DNA of 64,000 bases from JAFGAS01 sp963809875 (GTDB lineage: Bacteria > Desulfobacterota > Zymogenia > Zymogenales > Zymogenaceae). The stretch spans positions 1-64,000 of the forward strand of contig CAWELC010000003.1 in assembly GCA_963809875.1 (NCBI GenBank), given 5' to 3'. Of the stretch, positions 41,182 through 50,663 are shown piece by piece (positions within the stretch are counted from its first letter, which is position 1; each line of letters begins with the position of its first letter). The position numbers and the translations under genes were made by a program. The notes beneath the pieces are model-generated. The model was given only the letters and a program-made list of their open reading frames with translations. It ran no database searches and had not been told where the DNA came from.

Positions 41182-44100
41182 TTATGACTCGGGGACGATC
41201 TTACTTATTTCCTCTCCCAGTGTGACCAGCAGGAATTTTACCACCTCCGGGTTCTTGTCTTTTGCGGCGTTTTCGATCTGTCTGCCAAGGACACTGATCC
41301 CCTGCTGACCGAAGGCGCCTCCCGTCCCTTTCAGGTTATGCCCGATCCTGCGCATGATATCGTAATCCAGCACTTCCAGTGCCGCCGAAAGTTGTTCGAG
41401 TTCTCCCGGCAGGCTCTCATAATACTCCTGAACGATCTGCTTTAGCTCCTCGTCGGGCTCAAGGGTGGTCGTCGTCTCCTCTATTTCCGCATGAAGGTGG
41501 CGGGCGATTTCCGAAAGGAGTTCCTCCCGATTGACCGGCTTGGTAAGGTATCCGTCGCACCCGGCATCATGGACCTTTTGTTCATCGCCTTTCATCGCGT
41601 GGGCCGTTAGTGCAATGACCGGGATTGACCTCAGGCGCTCGTCGGCCTTTATCCTTCGGGTCGCTTCATACCCGTCCATAACCGGCATCTGAATATCCAT
41701 GAGGACGAGGTCAAAACGGTCGGCTTCAAGCGCCTGAAGGGCGTCGGCGCCGTTGGCTGCGATTAGCACCGTATACCCTTCTTTCGCCAATATCGTCGTG
41801 ATCAATTTTTGATTTATGGGATTGTCCTCCACCAGGAGGATCCTCCCGGATGCCTGCACGCCCGCTCTTTTCTCGGGCTTCTCTATTGTCCGGTCGTATC
41901 CCGTTTCCATCGTCCTGAGGTACTTTCCGATCTCCGCGAGGACGAGCTTACCGGTGAGGTTGCTCTTATCGAGCAGGGAGTGGGATATCCCTTCCAGCTT
42001 CTTCAACTGTGAGTCGGAGATTTCCTTTCCGGTGATGAAGACAATGGGGGTTTTCCGGACGGCGTCGTCTTCTTTAATAAGCCCCATTAAATCAAAACCG
42101 CTGATCTTCGGGATGAAAATGTCCAGGATGATTATATCGACGGGGTTATGTGACTTCAGGTATTGGTAAGCTTCCTCGGGCTGCTGGAACGGGATCGTGG
42201 TGAATCCTTCGTCGCGAAGCATCTCGTCCAGGTAGTCCAGCACCGGCTTGTCGTCGTCAACGATCATGATGCGGACATTGGCCTTCTTCTTCCGGGGTCC
42301 GGCCAGCAATTCGATCTTATGAACCAGACTCGATCCGTTGATCGGTTTTTCGAGGTAATCGATAGCGCCGAGCGAAACGGCCTTGTTCTTTTCAGAGAGA
42401 ACCGACACGACCAGAACCGGTATATCGGCGGTCGCCTCATTCTTCTTCAGTCGGGTCAGGACCTCCCAACCGCTGATATCCGGCAACATGATGTCGAGAA
42501 TAATTACCGAGGGCGAGTGTTTCTTTGCCAGACTGAGGGCGTCACCACCCAGGCTGGACCCGATCACCTCAAAACCGTTTTTCTCCAGGAAGCTCCGGTA
42601 AAGTTTCATGGTTGACCGGTCGTCCTCGATGATCAGCACGCGGCCGCCCTTGGGTTCTCCCTTGGGGACCTCCTTTGGAATCACCCGCGTCACCGGAATA
42701 GAGAAGGTGAACGTGCTTCCTTTGCCGGGCGACGAGATCAGCCCGATCGAGCCCCCCAGCAGTGTCACGAGGTCCCTGGTGATCGCAAGTCCCAGGCCCG
42801 TTCCTCCATACCTTCTTGTCGTTGAGCTGTCGGCCTGGGTAAATGGGTCAAATATGATGTCCTGCTTGTCGTGCCGTATGCCCGGGCCCGTATCGCTGAT
42901 TGAAATAGTCAGGAGATCACCCTGAGCGTTGACCGAGACGTCAACGCGGCCCTCGTCGGTGAACTTGACGGCGTTTCCGGCCAGGTTCGTGATGATCTGT
43001 CTGATCTTGTCGGGATCGCCGAGGATCTGCGGGGGGACGTCCTTATCGATCGTCAGGTTCAAGGCTATTCCTTTTTCCCTGGCCCGGGGCCGTATAACCG
43101 CCAGGGCGTTGTTCAGGAGCTCAAGGAGATAGAACTCCTCCCGGTTGACCTCGAGTCTTCCCGATTCGATCTTGGACAGATCAAGGATATTGTTGATCAG
43201 GGCCAGAAGCGCGCGGCCGCTCTCGTGGATGTTTTTTACGTATTCAAGCTGCTCTCCGGTCAGGTCTTCGTCGAGGAGGAGCTCGGAGAAACCAAGGATG
43301 CCGTTCATCGGCGTCCTGATCTCGTGAGACATGTTGGCGAGAAACTCGCTCTTGGTGCGGTTGGCATTCTCAGCCTGGATCTTCAGCTGTTCGATTTCCC
43401 TGTGCGAGCTTTTGAGCTCGAAGGCCCGTTCGACGAGGGCCTCGCTGAGACTCCTCTGTTCTTCTTCGACTTTCTTCTGTTCCGTCACATCCAGCATGAC
43501 ACCGATCAGACCGCCGACGCTGCCGTTAATATCCAGGAAAGCGGCCTTATGAAATATGATGTCATGGATCTTGCCGTCGGCGTATTGAACCTTCTCTTCG
43601 AAGTGCTGCGGAGCCTTCCCCCTCAGAAGTTTCCCGTCCATTTCATGGAGGCGGTCGGCCAACCCTTTTGGCATGATATCGAAAACTGATTTGCCCACGA
43701 GTCTTTCTTTCTCGCATCCGAAGGATGCGGAGAATGCCTTGTTGCAGCCCATATAAGAGCCTTCCGTATTCATATAATAGAGCGGGATCGGTAACGCATC
43801 GATCAACTCGTTGAGGAAGTTGAGGCTCTCCTGAACGCTCTGTTCGGCACGTTTCCTCTCGGTAACATCGACGGTGGTCCCGGTGGCCCTGAGGGGACGA
43901 CCATCCTGGTCACGATCGAGTATCTTGCCTTTGTTCATGATCCATTTATAGTTACCTGTCTTAGTCCTCAGGCGGTACTCGACGTCGATAAACGGGTTTT
44001 CGCCCCTCAGATGCGCCGCAAAGACGTCGAGTGTCCGCTCTTTGTCGTCGGGGTGCAGAAGCTGTTCAAACGAAAACTCGGGCGAGTCGATTTCATCCAA

Positions 44101-44988
44101 AGTGTACTCAAGCATCTCGGCCCAACGCTCGTTGCGTGTCACCCGGCCGGTGGGGATATCCCATTCCCACATGCCGAGGTCCGCTCCGTCGAGGGCCAGA
44201 TGGAATCGCTCCTCGCTTTCGCGGAGTGATTTTTCGGCGAGCTTCCTTTCCGATATATCCCTGACGATGACAAATATCTCGGGTTCGGGATCGGCGGTCA
44301 ACTTTCCCGTGCTCACCTCAACCGGCACGGGAGTGCCGTCTTCCCGGGAGAAGACCAGTTCCGTCTGTGAATAAAGAGGAAGGCGGATAGCCTCTCTTAC
44401 GAATGATTCACACGCGCCGGTCCGATCGGGTCCGATGGGCAGGGACATCTTATCGTCCCCAGCGGCCGCTTGGCTCTTGCCGCATAGTATGACGGACATG
44501 GCTGGATTGGCCGACGTAATGGTTCCATCTTCAGTGACAATCGCGATCCCTTCCGGAAACGCCTCGATGAGGCGGTCAAATTTGGCCCGCTCCATTAACA
44601 GGCGCCGGTAGCGGTTGAGACGCACGATCGTCTTGACCCTGGTTGCCATCTCATCGATGTCGAAGGGTTTGTTGATGAAATCATCGGCTCCCGAATCGAT
44701 GCCGCGTATGCGCGATTTGCGGTCATTGAGCGCGGTAACCATGATGATAGGGATCTCGGCGGTCTTCGAATCGGCCCGTAACCGGCGGCATACCTCAAAG
44801 CCGTCCATGCCCGGCATCATGACGTCCAGGAGGATCAAGTCAGGTGTCCCCTGGACCGCCTTCTCTAGTCCTTCCGCACCGCTCGTAGCAAAGGATACCT
44901 GATATCCCTCTTCGGAGAAGAGAGAATCGTAGAGATCACGAATACCCGGCTCATCGTCGATGATGAGTAGATGCGGGCTATGTTCCAT
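41182..44988 (-). CDS. Large hybrid histidine kinase: REC-PAS-PAS-PAS-HisKA-HATPase-REC-REC-REC-HPt
   Basis: A 1268-residue cytoplasmic signalling protein without membrane segments. Order by eye: receiver (1-125, Asp55 in ILLDVMMPGMDGF); PAS (about 135-250); PAS with PAC (about 255-385); PAS (about 390-510); HisKA with phosphoacceptor in SHEIRTPMNGILGF; HATPase (GNAVKFTDEG and DTGPGI boxes); receiver (VIILDIMLPDISGW); receiver (IIILDIFIPKISGF); receiver (LVLMDIQMPVMDGY, the LTAH type); and a C-terminal HPt with histidine in GHNLKGTGGAFG. The full phosphorelay is contained in one chain, apart from an output regulator. The N-terminal receiver suggests input from another kinase. A PAS-GGDEF gene follows upstream on the same strand. 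Confidence 0.94.
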   Translation of the reverse strand: MEHSPHLLIIDDEPGIRDLYDSLFSEEGYQVSFATSGAEGLEKAVQGTPDLILLDVMMPGMDGFEVCRRLRADSKTAEIPIIMVTALNDRKSRIRGIDSGADDFINKPFDIDEMATRVKTIVRLNRYRRLLMERAKFDRLIEAFPEGIAIVTEDGTITSANPAMSVILCGKSQAAAGDDKMSLPIGPDRTGACESFVREAIRLPLYSQTELVFSREDGTPVPVEVSTGKLTADPEPEIFVIVRDISERKLAEKSLRESEERFHLALDGADLGMWEWDIPTGRVTRNERWAEMLEYTLDEIDSPEFSFEQLLHPDDKERTLDVFAAHLRGENPFIDVEYRLRTKTGNYKWIMNKGKILDRDQDGRPLRATGTTVDVTERKRAEQSVQESLNFLNELIDALPIPLYYMNTEGSYMGCNKAFSASFGCEKERLVGKSVFDIMPKGLADRLHEMDGKLLRGKAPQHFEEKVQYADGKIHDIIFHKAAFLDINGSVGGLIGVMLDVTEQKKVEEEQRSLSEALVERAFELKSSHREIEQLKIQAENANRTKSEFLANMSHEIRTPMNGILGFSELLLDEDLTGEQLEYVKNIHESGRALLALINNILDLSKIESGRLEVNREEFYLLELLNNALAVIRPRAREKGIALNLTIDKDVPPQILGDPDKIRQIITNLAGNAVKFTDEGRVDVSVNAQGDLLTISISDTGPGIRHDKQDIIFDPFTQADSSTTRRYGGTGLGLAITRDLVTLLGGSIGLISSPGKGSTFTFSIPVTRVIPKEVPKGEPKGGRVLIIEDDRSTMKLYRSFLEKNGFEVIGSSLGGDALSLAKKHSPSVIILDIMLPDISGWEVLTRLKKNEATADIPVLVVSVLSEKNKAVSLGAIDYLEKPINGSSLVHKIELLAGPRKKKANVRIMIVDDDKPVLDYLDEMLRDEGFTTIPFQQPEEAYQYLKSHNPVDIIILDIFIPKISGFDLMGLIKEDDAVRKTPIVFITGKEISDSQLKKLEGISHSLLDKSNLTGKLVLAEIGKYLRTMETGYDRTIEKPEKRAGVQASGRILLVEDNPINQKLITTILAKEGYTVLIAANGADALQALEADRFDLVLMDIQMPVMDGYEATRRIKADERLRSIPVIALTAHAMKGDEQKVHDAGCDGYLTKPVNREELLSEIARHLHAEIEETTTTLEPDEELKQIVQEYYESLPGELEQLSAALEVLDYDIMRRIGHNLKGTGGAFGQQGISVLGRQIENAAKDKNPEVVKFLLVTLGEEISKIVPES

Positions 44989-45129
44989 AATGCGGCCTCT
45001 CTCGTCGGTCTAGTAATGATATGAAGTCAGGGGCCAAGATGCTCAGTGATAAGGAGTGACGGATGACAGGATTATGCTATCCTTTTAGCACGTTAGGGAG
45101 ATCGTGTAAATGACTCTATCTCGCCCGGC

Positions 45130-46579
45130 CTATTTCTTCCTTTTCCCCTTTTGCCCGTACATTGCAGCGTCGGCCATATGGACGAGCGCCGTAAAGGAAT
45201 CCGCTTCCTGGAGGGACGCGATCCCCACGCTGATATCGATTCCATGGACCCTTGTGAGCACGCTTTGGCGAATTCGATCCGCAACGCCCCGGCCGTCATC
45301 TTCGGTGGAAGAGGGGAGGAGTACCGCAAACTCGTCTCCGCCGTAGCGGAATGCCGTATCCATATCTCCTCTGATGGAATCTCTGATGATCACGCCGATC
45401 AACCGGAGCACGTGGTCACCGGCCAGGTGGCCGTAGGTGTCATTGTATTGCTTGAAGTTGTCAAGATCCAGGATGATCAGGCAGAGGGGGTAGCCCATTC
45501 GATGCGCGCGTTTTGACTCTTCGGCGATCTTGACGTAGAAGTGCCGCTGGTTAAAGAGCCCGGTCAGGTTGTCGGTGATGGACAGACGCCGCAATTCTTC
45601 TTCCAGCTTCTTTCGCTCGGTAATGTCCCGGGCGATACCGCGAAAACCTATCGGCCTGTCGAGCGAGTCGGTCATCAGTGAGACTGAGACCTCCACGAAG
45701 CTTTTACTGCCGTCATCGTGGACCAACGCCCAGTCGAGGGCCTTTGCGGGCATCCTCGTCTTGAAAACGGAATAGAAGGTCCTGAAGACGCGCCGTGTCG
45801 TCTTATCGTCCATGAAGTGGCGGTAGTTCATGCCCGGCAGTTCGTCAGCCGGATGACCGATAATGCGCACCAGTGAGTCATTGTAGAAAGTGAAGCGGCC
45901 CGAAAGATCGACCTCGTAGTATCCTTCTTCTATATGTTCAAGGATTGCGCGGTGCTTTTCTTCGGATTCCTTAAGGGCCTCCTGGGCACGTTTTCTGTCC
46001 GTGATATTGCGCGCGATAGCCTGAAAGCCGACGATGACATCGTCCTCTCGCATAAGCTGAACGTTTTGGCCGATCCAGAGGATGTCTCCCGTTTTCGTGA
46101 GCAGCGGGAGCTCCAGATACGAATCATGCACCCCTTTCACGAATTGGAGTCCGTAAAACTTCTCTATCTTTCTCCGGTAGTTCGGATGTACCAGATCGCG
46201 GTAGTGCTTGCCCATGATCTCTTCCAGGCTGTATCCGAGGAGCTTTTCCGCAATCGTGTTGAACAGGGTAAAGCGTCCCTGTTGGTCGGTCTGGTATATG
46301 ATATCGTTTGCCTGATCGATGATCTGGCGAAATCGCCGCTCGTTTTCGGCAAGCGCGGAGAAACGCTCGACCGCGTGCTTGAGAGCCACGTGTGCCTCGA
46401 TCGTCTCCGAATGTCCCCCCCGTTCGCTCTCCGAAGGTTGGGAGGAGATCCGCTATTTGTCGATGCAGTGCCTGAGTCTCCTGCCGGTATTCGGCCAGGG
46501 AGCGATTTGCCGCCTCAAGCTCTTGCCTGCAGCGTGTCAGCTCGCCGATAAGCTGTTGCTTTGTCTTTCCTGTCGTCAT
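45130..46579 (-). pseudogene. PAS-PAS-GGDEF diguanylate cyclase, frameshifted near the N-terminus
   Basis: The N-terminal coiled coil (KTKQQLIGELTRCRQELEAA) starts at the ATG at 46579. The rest, in another frame, holds two PAS domains (NERRFRQIIDQANDIIYQTD; KHRAILEHIEEGYYEVDLSG) and a GGDEF domain (LTGLFNQRHFYVKIAEE, AFRYGGDEFAVLLP). Removing one base from the seven-C run at 46415-46421 joins the parts as ERTGGHSETIEAHVALKHAVERF and gives exactly 482 residues. The GGDEF active site is intact; the I-site position reads GDMD instead of RXXD, so product inhibition is likely absent. The break may be a sequence error or a real, possibly phase-variable, slip in the homopolymer. A shorter protein could still start at the ATG at 46389. 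Confidence 0.85.
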
Positions 46580-46747
46580 ACCTGTGTCAATTGATCCGGG
46601 ATGATTTCTCGCATCATCTTATCAAATATTCTCCTTCGATGCAAGGCCGGCTATCGGTGTGTAACGCGCATCGAACGAGCTGTCTGTCGCCATTCGAATT
46701 ATGCCACATGAAGATGAAACATCCGTGCTACCGATCACTCTTTTTGC

Positions 46748-46794
46748 TTGACATACGGCCGTGGGGCAGGTATAAGCGAACGAACGTTCGTTCG
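46748..46794 (+). promoter_or_regulatory. Strong promoter with an 18-bp perfect palindromic TetR operator
   Basis: -35 TTGACA (46748-46753), 17-base spacer and -10 TATAAG (46771-46776), followed directly by CGAACGAACGTTCGTTCG (46777-46794), a perfect palindrome that covers the predicted start at 46783. The TetR gene begins at 46906, so autorepression is the likely mode, with the CoA ligase gene co-regulated. The rest of the 46580-46905 gap shows no gene. Confidence 0.85.
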
Positions 46795-46905
46795 GAATCT
46801 AACCGTGATCGTTTCCCGGCCCTTGCTCCACATAGACACGCGGCGCCGGCCGGCCGGGACCTTCTAAACCGTCGATTTGAGCGCATCGAGCATCGTGGGG
46901 GAGAT

Positions 46906-47511
46906 ATGTCCCGGGTTGTGTCACGGGTCAAAGACAAGGAGCTTGTCGACGAAAAGAGAAGGGCCATCGTTGAGGGGGCTATTACCGTCTTCAAGCAGAA
47001 GGGATATCCCAAGGCCACGGTCCGGGAGATCGCCCAAGCCGCGCACTTGGGCACCGGCAGCATATACGACTACGTTACGTCTAAAGACGACATCCTTTAC
47101 CTCTTCTACGAAAACTACATGAACCTCTTCTATGAGAAGCTCATGAGATCCAGCAATGATTCCGACGATCCGAGGCGGGCCCTGGCCGCGGCGTATCGCT
47201 CCCTTATAGAGGTCTGCTTCGAGCTCGAGGATCAGGTGATGCTGGCCTATACGCAGGCCATGTATATGAAGAACCGTTACCTCAAGAATATCCTTGCACG
47301 GGAAGCGGAGATCGTGGATACGTTCAGGCAAATACTGATCCGTTGCGGCCTGCCGACGCATGAGGCGGGCCTGACGGCCAATTACCTGGTTTTTTCAGCC
47401 ACGTTCGGGGTGTTGAGACGATGGAACCTCCGGAAATACTATACCCGCCAGGAGCTGACCGAGTATCTCGTCAATGAAAACATCCGGGGATTTATGGAAA
47501 CCAATATATAG
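46906..47511 (+). CDS. TetR/AcrR family regulator (probably of acyl-CoA metabolism)
   Basis: A 201-residue TetR-type repressor; the start at 46906 has GGGGGAGAT upstream. The DNA-binding domain (about residues 12-60) reads KRRAIVEGAITVFKQKGYPKATVREIAQAAHLGTGSIYDYV and is standard, with the recognition helix at GTGSIYDYVTSKDD. The C-terminal ligand domain is all-helical (EDQVMLAYTQAMYMKNRYL). It lies 23 bases before a propionyl-CoA-synthetase-like gene and behind a palindromic operator, so an acyl-CoA or short-chain acid ligand is a reasonable guess, not shown by sequence alone. Confidence 0.9.
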   Translation: MSRVVSRVKDKELVDEKRRAIVEGAITVFKQKGYPKATVREIAQAAHLGTGSIYDYVTSKDDILYLFYENYMNLFYEKLMRSSNDSDDPRRALAAAYRSLIEVCFELEDQVMLAYTQAMYMKNRYLKNILAREAEIVDTFRQILIRCGLPTHEAGLTANYLVFSATFGVLRRWNLRKYYTRQELTEYLVNENIRGFMETNI

Positions 47512-47534
47512 AATGATAACAAGAGGAGGACTGT

Positions 47535-49454
47535 ATGGATCGCGATGAAAGTCGTTTCTTGCCGTTTGCCGACTATGATAAGCTCCATGAGATGTCGGTG
47601 ACGGAACCCGAAAAGTTCTGGGGAGGTTGCGCGGAATATCTCCATTGGTACAAGAAGTGGGATAAGGTTCTCGACGACTCAAAGGCTCCTTTCTACCGCT
47701 GGTTTGTCGGCGGAAAGACCAATATCTGCTATAACGCCGTCGACCGACATGCCCTCGGCAAGAAGCGGGGCATGGCAGCCATCATCTGGGAATCGCCGAC
47801 AACAGGTCAGTCGCGTACGATGACCTATTTTCAGCTCTATCGGGAAGTCAACCGCTTCGCGGGCGTCCTCAAGAACCTCGGTGTTAAGAAGGGCGATCGA
47901 GTCATCATATACATGCCGATGGTGCCGGAGGCTGCCGTGGCGATGCTCGCGTGTGTGCGCATCGGCGCCATACACAGCGTCGTGTTCGGTGGGTTTTCCA
48001 CCGAGTCGCTGGCCGACAGGATCAACGATGCCGCGCCGAAAGTCGTCGTTTGCGCGGAGGCAGGCAGCCGAAAAGGCAATGTCGTTCCTCTCAAGAAGAT
48101 CATCGATGAGTCCCTGGCAGCTGCAAAGGTGAAGGTCGAAAAAGTAATCGTGCTCAACCGCGGTATCGGCGATCTCAACCTGGTGGCCGGCAGGGACATC
48201 CTTTGGGACGAGGCGATGGAAAAGCACGGCGAGCTCTTTGTCGAGCCCGAGCAGCTGGACTCGACCGATCCTTCGTATATCCTCTATACGTCCGGGACGA
48301 CCGGGAAACCGAAGGGCGTGGTGCGGGATACCGGCGGCTATATGGTCGCGCTGCACGCGTCCATGGGACAGATCTACGATGTGGCCGATGGAGACGTCTA
48401 TTTTTCCACCTCGGACATCGGATGGGTGGTGGGCCACTCGTATATCGTCTACGCGCCGCTCCTCAAGGGGGTGCCGACGGTGATGTTCGAAGGAACCCCG
48501 GACTATCCGAACCCGGGCGTCTGGTGGGACGTGGTGGCAAAGTACGGCGTCACCACGATGTTCTCGGCCCCGACCGCCATGCGCGTTCTGAGAAAATTTC
48601 CCGAGAGCTGGTTCAAGGAAAAAGACTTGAGTTCGCTCAAGTACGTATTTCTGGCAGGCGAGCCACTTGACGAGCCGACGTACCACTGGGCGACAGCGGC
48701 GCTGGGGACCAAGGTCATCGACCACTACTGGCAGACCGAGTCGGGGTGGCCCATGCTGACGAACATGCCGGGGGTCCAGTTCCTTCCGATCAAGCCCGGG
48801 TCTCCAACCAAGGGTGCCATGGGTTACCGCTTCCTGGTGGTCAACGACAAAGGGGAGGAGATCCCCCGGGGCGAGAAGGGGTTCCTCGTGGCAAAGGGCC
48901 CGATTCCGCCCGGCACCCTCATGACGATATGGGGTGATGACGAGCGCTACAAAGAAAGCTACTGGGAAACGTATCCCGGTAAGATGTTCTACCACACGGG
49001 CGATTTCGCCATCATGGACAAGGACGGCTACCTCTGGATGCTGGGACGGGCCGACGAGGTGCTCAACGTCGCCGGACACCGCCTCGGCACCCGCGAGGTG
49101 GAGGAGATCCTCTCGTCCCACCCGAAGGTGGCCGAGACCTCGGTTATCGGCGTCAAGGACGAGCTGAAAGGCGAGGCTATCTCGGCCTTTGTCGTGTTAA
49201 AGGCCGACGTCAAGCCCAGTCCCGAGATCGAAAAGGAGCTGATCAAGCTCATCCGGGACAAGATCGGCGCAATTGCCACGCCCAAAGAGATCCGATTCAT
49301 CAGCGCGCTGCCTAAGACAAGGAGCGGCAAGATCATGCGACGGGTCATCAAGGCGGTGGCGGAGGGACAGAAGCTCGGTGATCTTTCCACCATCGAGGAC
49401 GGGGCCACGGTCGAAGAGGTGAAGAAAGCGCTGGAGACGATGGGGGTCGATTAA
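47535..49454 (+). CDS. Acyl-CoA synthetase, propionyl-CoA synthetase (PrpE)-like
   Basis: A 639-residue AMP-forming short-chain acyl-CoA synthetase. The P-loop YILYTSGTTGKPKGVVRDTGG carries the VVRD(N/T)GG ending typical of PrpE-type enzymes rather than of acetyl-CoA synthetase. Other motifs are SDIGWVVGHSY, DHYWQTESGWPM and the C-terminal GRADEVLNVAGHRLGTREVEE with the catalytic lysine near RSGKIMRR. It activates a short-chain acid with ATP and CoA; propionate, butyrate or a related acid are possible. AAGAGGAGGA precedes the ATG. It is in the TetR transcript and ends at a strong terminator. Confidence 0.9.
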   Translation: MDRDESRFLPFADYDKLHEMSVTEPEKFWGGCAEYLHWYKKWDKVLDDSKAPFYRWFVGGKTNICYNAVDRHALGKKRGMAAIIWESPTTGQSRTMTYFQLYREVNRFAGVLKNLGVKKGDRVIIYMPMVPEAAVAMLACVRIGAIHSVVFGGFSTESLADRINDAAPKVVVCAEAGSRKGNVVPLKKIIDESLAAAKVKVEKVIVLNRGIGDLNLVAGRDILWDEAMEKHGELFVEPEQLDSTDPSYILYTSGTTGKPKGVVRDTGGYMVALHASMGQIYDVADGDVYFSTSDIGWVVGHSYIVYAPLLKGVPTVMFEGTPDYPNPGVWWDVVAKYGVTTMFSAPTAMRVLRKFPESWFKEKDLSSLKYVFLAGEPLDEPTYHWATAALGTKVIDHYWQTESGWPMLTNMPGVQFLPIKPGSPTKGAMGYRFLVVNDKGEEIPRGEKGFLVAKGPIPPGTLMTIWGDDERYKESYWETYPGKMFYHTGDFAIMDKDGYLWMLGRADEVLNVAGHRLGTREVEEILSSHPKVAETSVIGVKDELKGEAISAFVVLKADVKPSPEIEKELIKLIRDKIGAIATPKEIRFISALPKTRSGKIMRRVIKAVAEGQKLGDLSTIEDGATVEEVKKALETMGVD

Positions 49455-49486
49455 CTCTCCGGACTCGGACAAATTGAAGCATACGC

Positions 49487-49515
49487 AAGGCCGGATTACT
49501 CCGGCCTTTCTTTTT
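49487..49515 (+). terminator. Rho-independent terminator after the CoA ligase gene
   Basis: AAGGCCGGA (49487-49495), loop TTAC, TCCGGCCTT (49500-49508) and the tail TCTTTTT. The same stem recurs at 50664-50687. Confidence 0.9.
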
Positions 49516-49652
49516 GTGCATGGCTCCGTAACTTAAATGGGTGCGCCGCGGCCGAGAGCGACATTCAGTTGTCCGCCGCCGGTGAAATGAGGGTGAGCGG
49601 AAGAAATAAATGAGGAGGAATAAGCTCTGGATGCATCTCAGGGAAAAAAATG

Positions 49653-49670
49653 AGTCAAGTTTTGTTGACT
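49653..49670. repeat. Perfect inverted repeat AGTCAA-N6-TTGACT before the V4R gene
   Basis: AGTCAA (49653-49658) and TTGACT (49665-49670) with a six-base GTTTTG centre, an AT-rich setting and a TTGACT that could double as a -35 element (a -10-like TATAGG follows but at a short 15-base spacing). Likely an operator; no regulator is next to it. The remainder of the 49516-49994 gap contains the leader hairpin below and no gene. Confidence 0.5.
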
Positions 49671-49843
49671 TTTTTGAGGCTAAAGTATAGGATTGGTTAA
49701 CGCATGAGGTTAGTCCCAATAACATACAGTGAATAAGAGCACACCTATTGATTAATAAAACTTTCCGTGTTGATGGACAGAAAGATCAAGTCGCGTTAAG
49801 TACGCTTGGCAAGGTATATATAACCTGACGCATCACACGACTG

Positions 49844-49900
49844 CGAGCCACCAACCGGGTACTCCGGTCGTGGTCGGAATAGAGACCCGGGAAGGGCTCG
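49844..49900 (+). ncRNA. Candidate structured 5' leader (three nested helices) before the V4R gene
   Basis: CGAGCC (49844-49849) pairs with GGCTCG (49895-49900); CCGGGT (49855-49860) with ACCCGG (49885-49890); and TCCG (49863-49866) with CGGA (49875-49878). All three helices are perfect and nested with small internal loops, giving a long stem-loop about 95 bases before the V4R ATG. I recognise no riboswitch class. It could be a cis-regulatory leader, a small RNA, or chance in GC-rich DNA. Confidence 0.35.
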
Positions 49901-49994
49901 TTCGGATCGTTTCGCACAGCATCCAAAAAACGGCGCGTTCAGCAGTCCATCTCGTATTGGCTGTGACCGGGCTTCGCAAGGGAGGCATTAAAAC

Positions 49995-50627
49995 ATGCTC
50001 AAACAGTACATACCAAATTCGATGATGTACGTTACCCTTCTCACCGTGCGCGAGATTATCGGTGAAAACGGGCTCAACGCGATACTCAACTACTCGGCGC
50101 TCAATAAGTACCGGGATAGTTTTCCCCCGAATGACGAAAAACTTGAGGTCCCGGGGAGCGAATTTAGAGCGATTATCGCCGGTATCATCGACGTATTCGG
50201 AGAAAAAGGGGCACGACCCATACTCTACAGCGCAGGGCGTCGGGGGTTCCAGCTCGTGCTGGAGAAAAACCCGACGATGATCGGATTTGCCGGGCTCGGG
50301 CTCAAGCTGCTGTCCAAGAAGAAACGACTCGAAAAGGTCTTTACGATGGGCGCGGAATCAGCCAACAAAAACTTCGGAGAAAACCAGAGATTCTACGTGA
50401 GCGATGAGGGCTTCGTCTGCGAGCTGTTCGAGTGTTACTGGTGCGAGGGTCTTACAAGCAACGGTCCCGTCTGTTTCGGTGAGGTCGGCCTGGACGCGGA
50501 GGTGGCCAAGTGGGCGACGGGCGATGAATATGAGGTGAAGGAAGTGCTCTGCAGGGCCCGGGGGGACGATGTATGTAAAATCGTGATCTCTCTCGAGCCC
50601 AAAGAAAGCGGTTCGGGCGGTGATTAG
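49995..50627 (+). CDS. V4R (4-vinyl reductase) domain protein
   Basis: A 210-residue single-domain protein. The C-terminal half is the V4R ligand-binding domain: FVCELFECYWCEGLTS, GPVCFGEVGLDAEVAKWATG, and the terminal cysteine pair CRARGDDVCKIVI typical of the family. The N-terminal half (YVTLLTVREIIGENGLNAILN) is helical with a heme-NO-binding-like layout. V4R domains bind small hydrophobic molecules and are found in bacteriochlorophyll synthesis, aromatic-degradation regulators and archaeal sensors. The gene stands alone with an unusually long untranslated region and its own terminator, so its role is unknown; a sensor in hydrocarbon or fatty-acid metabolism is one guess. Confidence 0.82.
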   Translation: MLKQYIPNSMMYVTLLTVREIIGENGLNAILNYSALNKYRDSFPPNDEKLEVPGSEFRAIIAGIIDVFGEKGARPILYSAGRRGFQLVLEKNPTMIGFAGLGLKLLSKKKRLEKVFTMGAESANKNFGENQRFYVSDEGFVCELFECYWCEGLTSNGPVCFGEVGLDAEVAKWATGDEYEVKEVLCRARGDDVCKIVISLEPKESGSGGD

Positions 50628-50663
50628 TGCGTGACCGTCGCGCAAAAGCAGCAGATAAACAAA

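Noticed and set aside
46124..46579. A separate 151-residue protein upstream of the GGDEF gene
   Set aside because: Only its first 55 or so residues look like protein (coiled coil); the rest is frame-shifted PAS sequence. It is the N-terminus of the broken PAS-GGDEF gene.
47679..49121. A 480-codon minus-strand open frame opposite the CoA ligase gene
   Set aside because: Shadow of the real gene: composition is biased, no family motif is seen and no start signal is present.
49348..49725. A 125-codon minus-strand frame over the CoA ligase end and terminator
   Set aside because: It crosses a strong terminator and lies antisense to the catalytic C-terminus of the ligase.
49700..49994. A c-di-GMP or other known riboswitch in the V4R leader
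   Set aside because: I looked for the conserved cores of common classes and found none; only generic nested helices are present.
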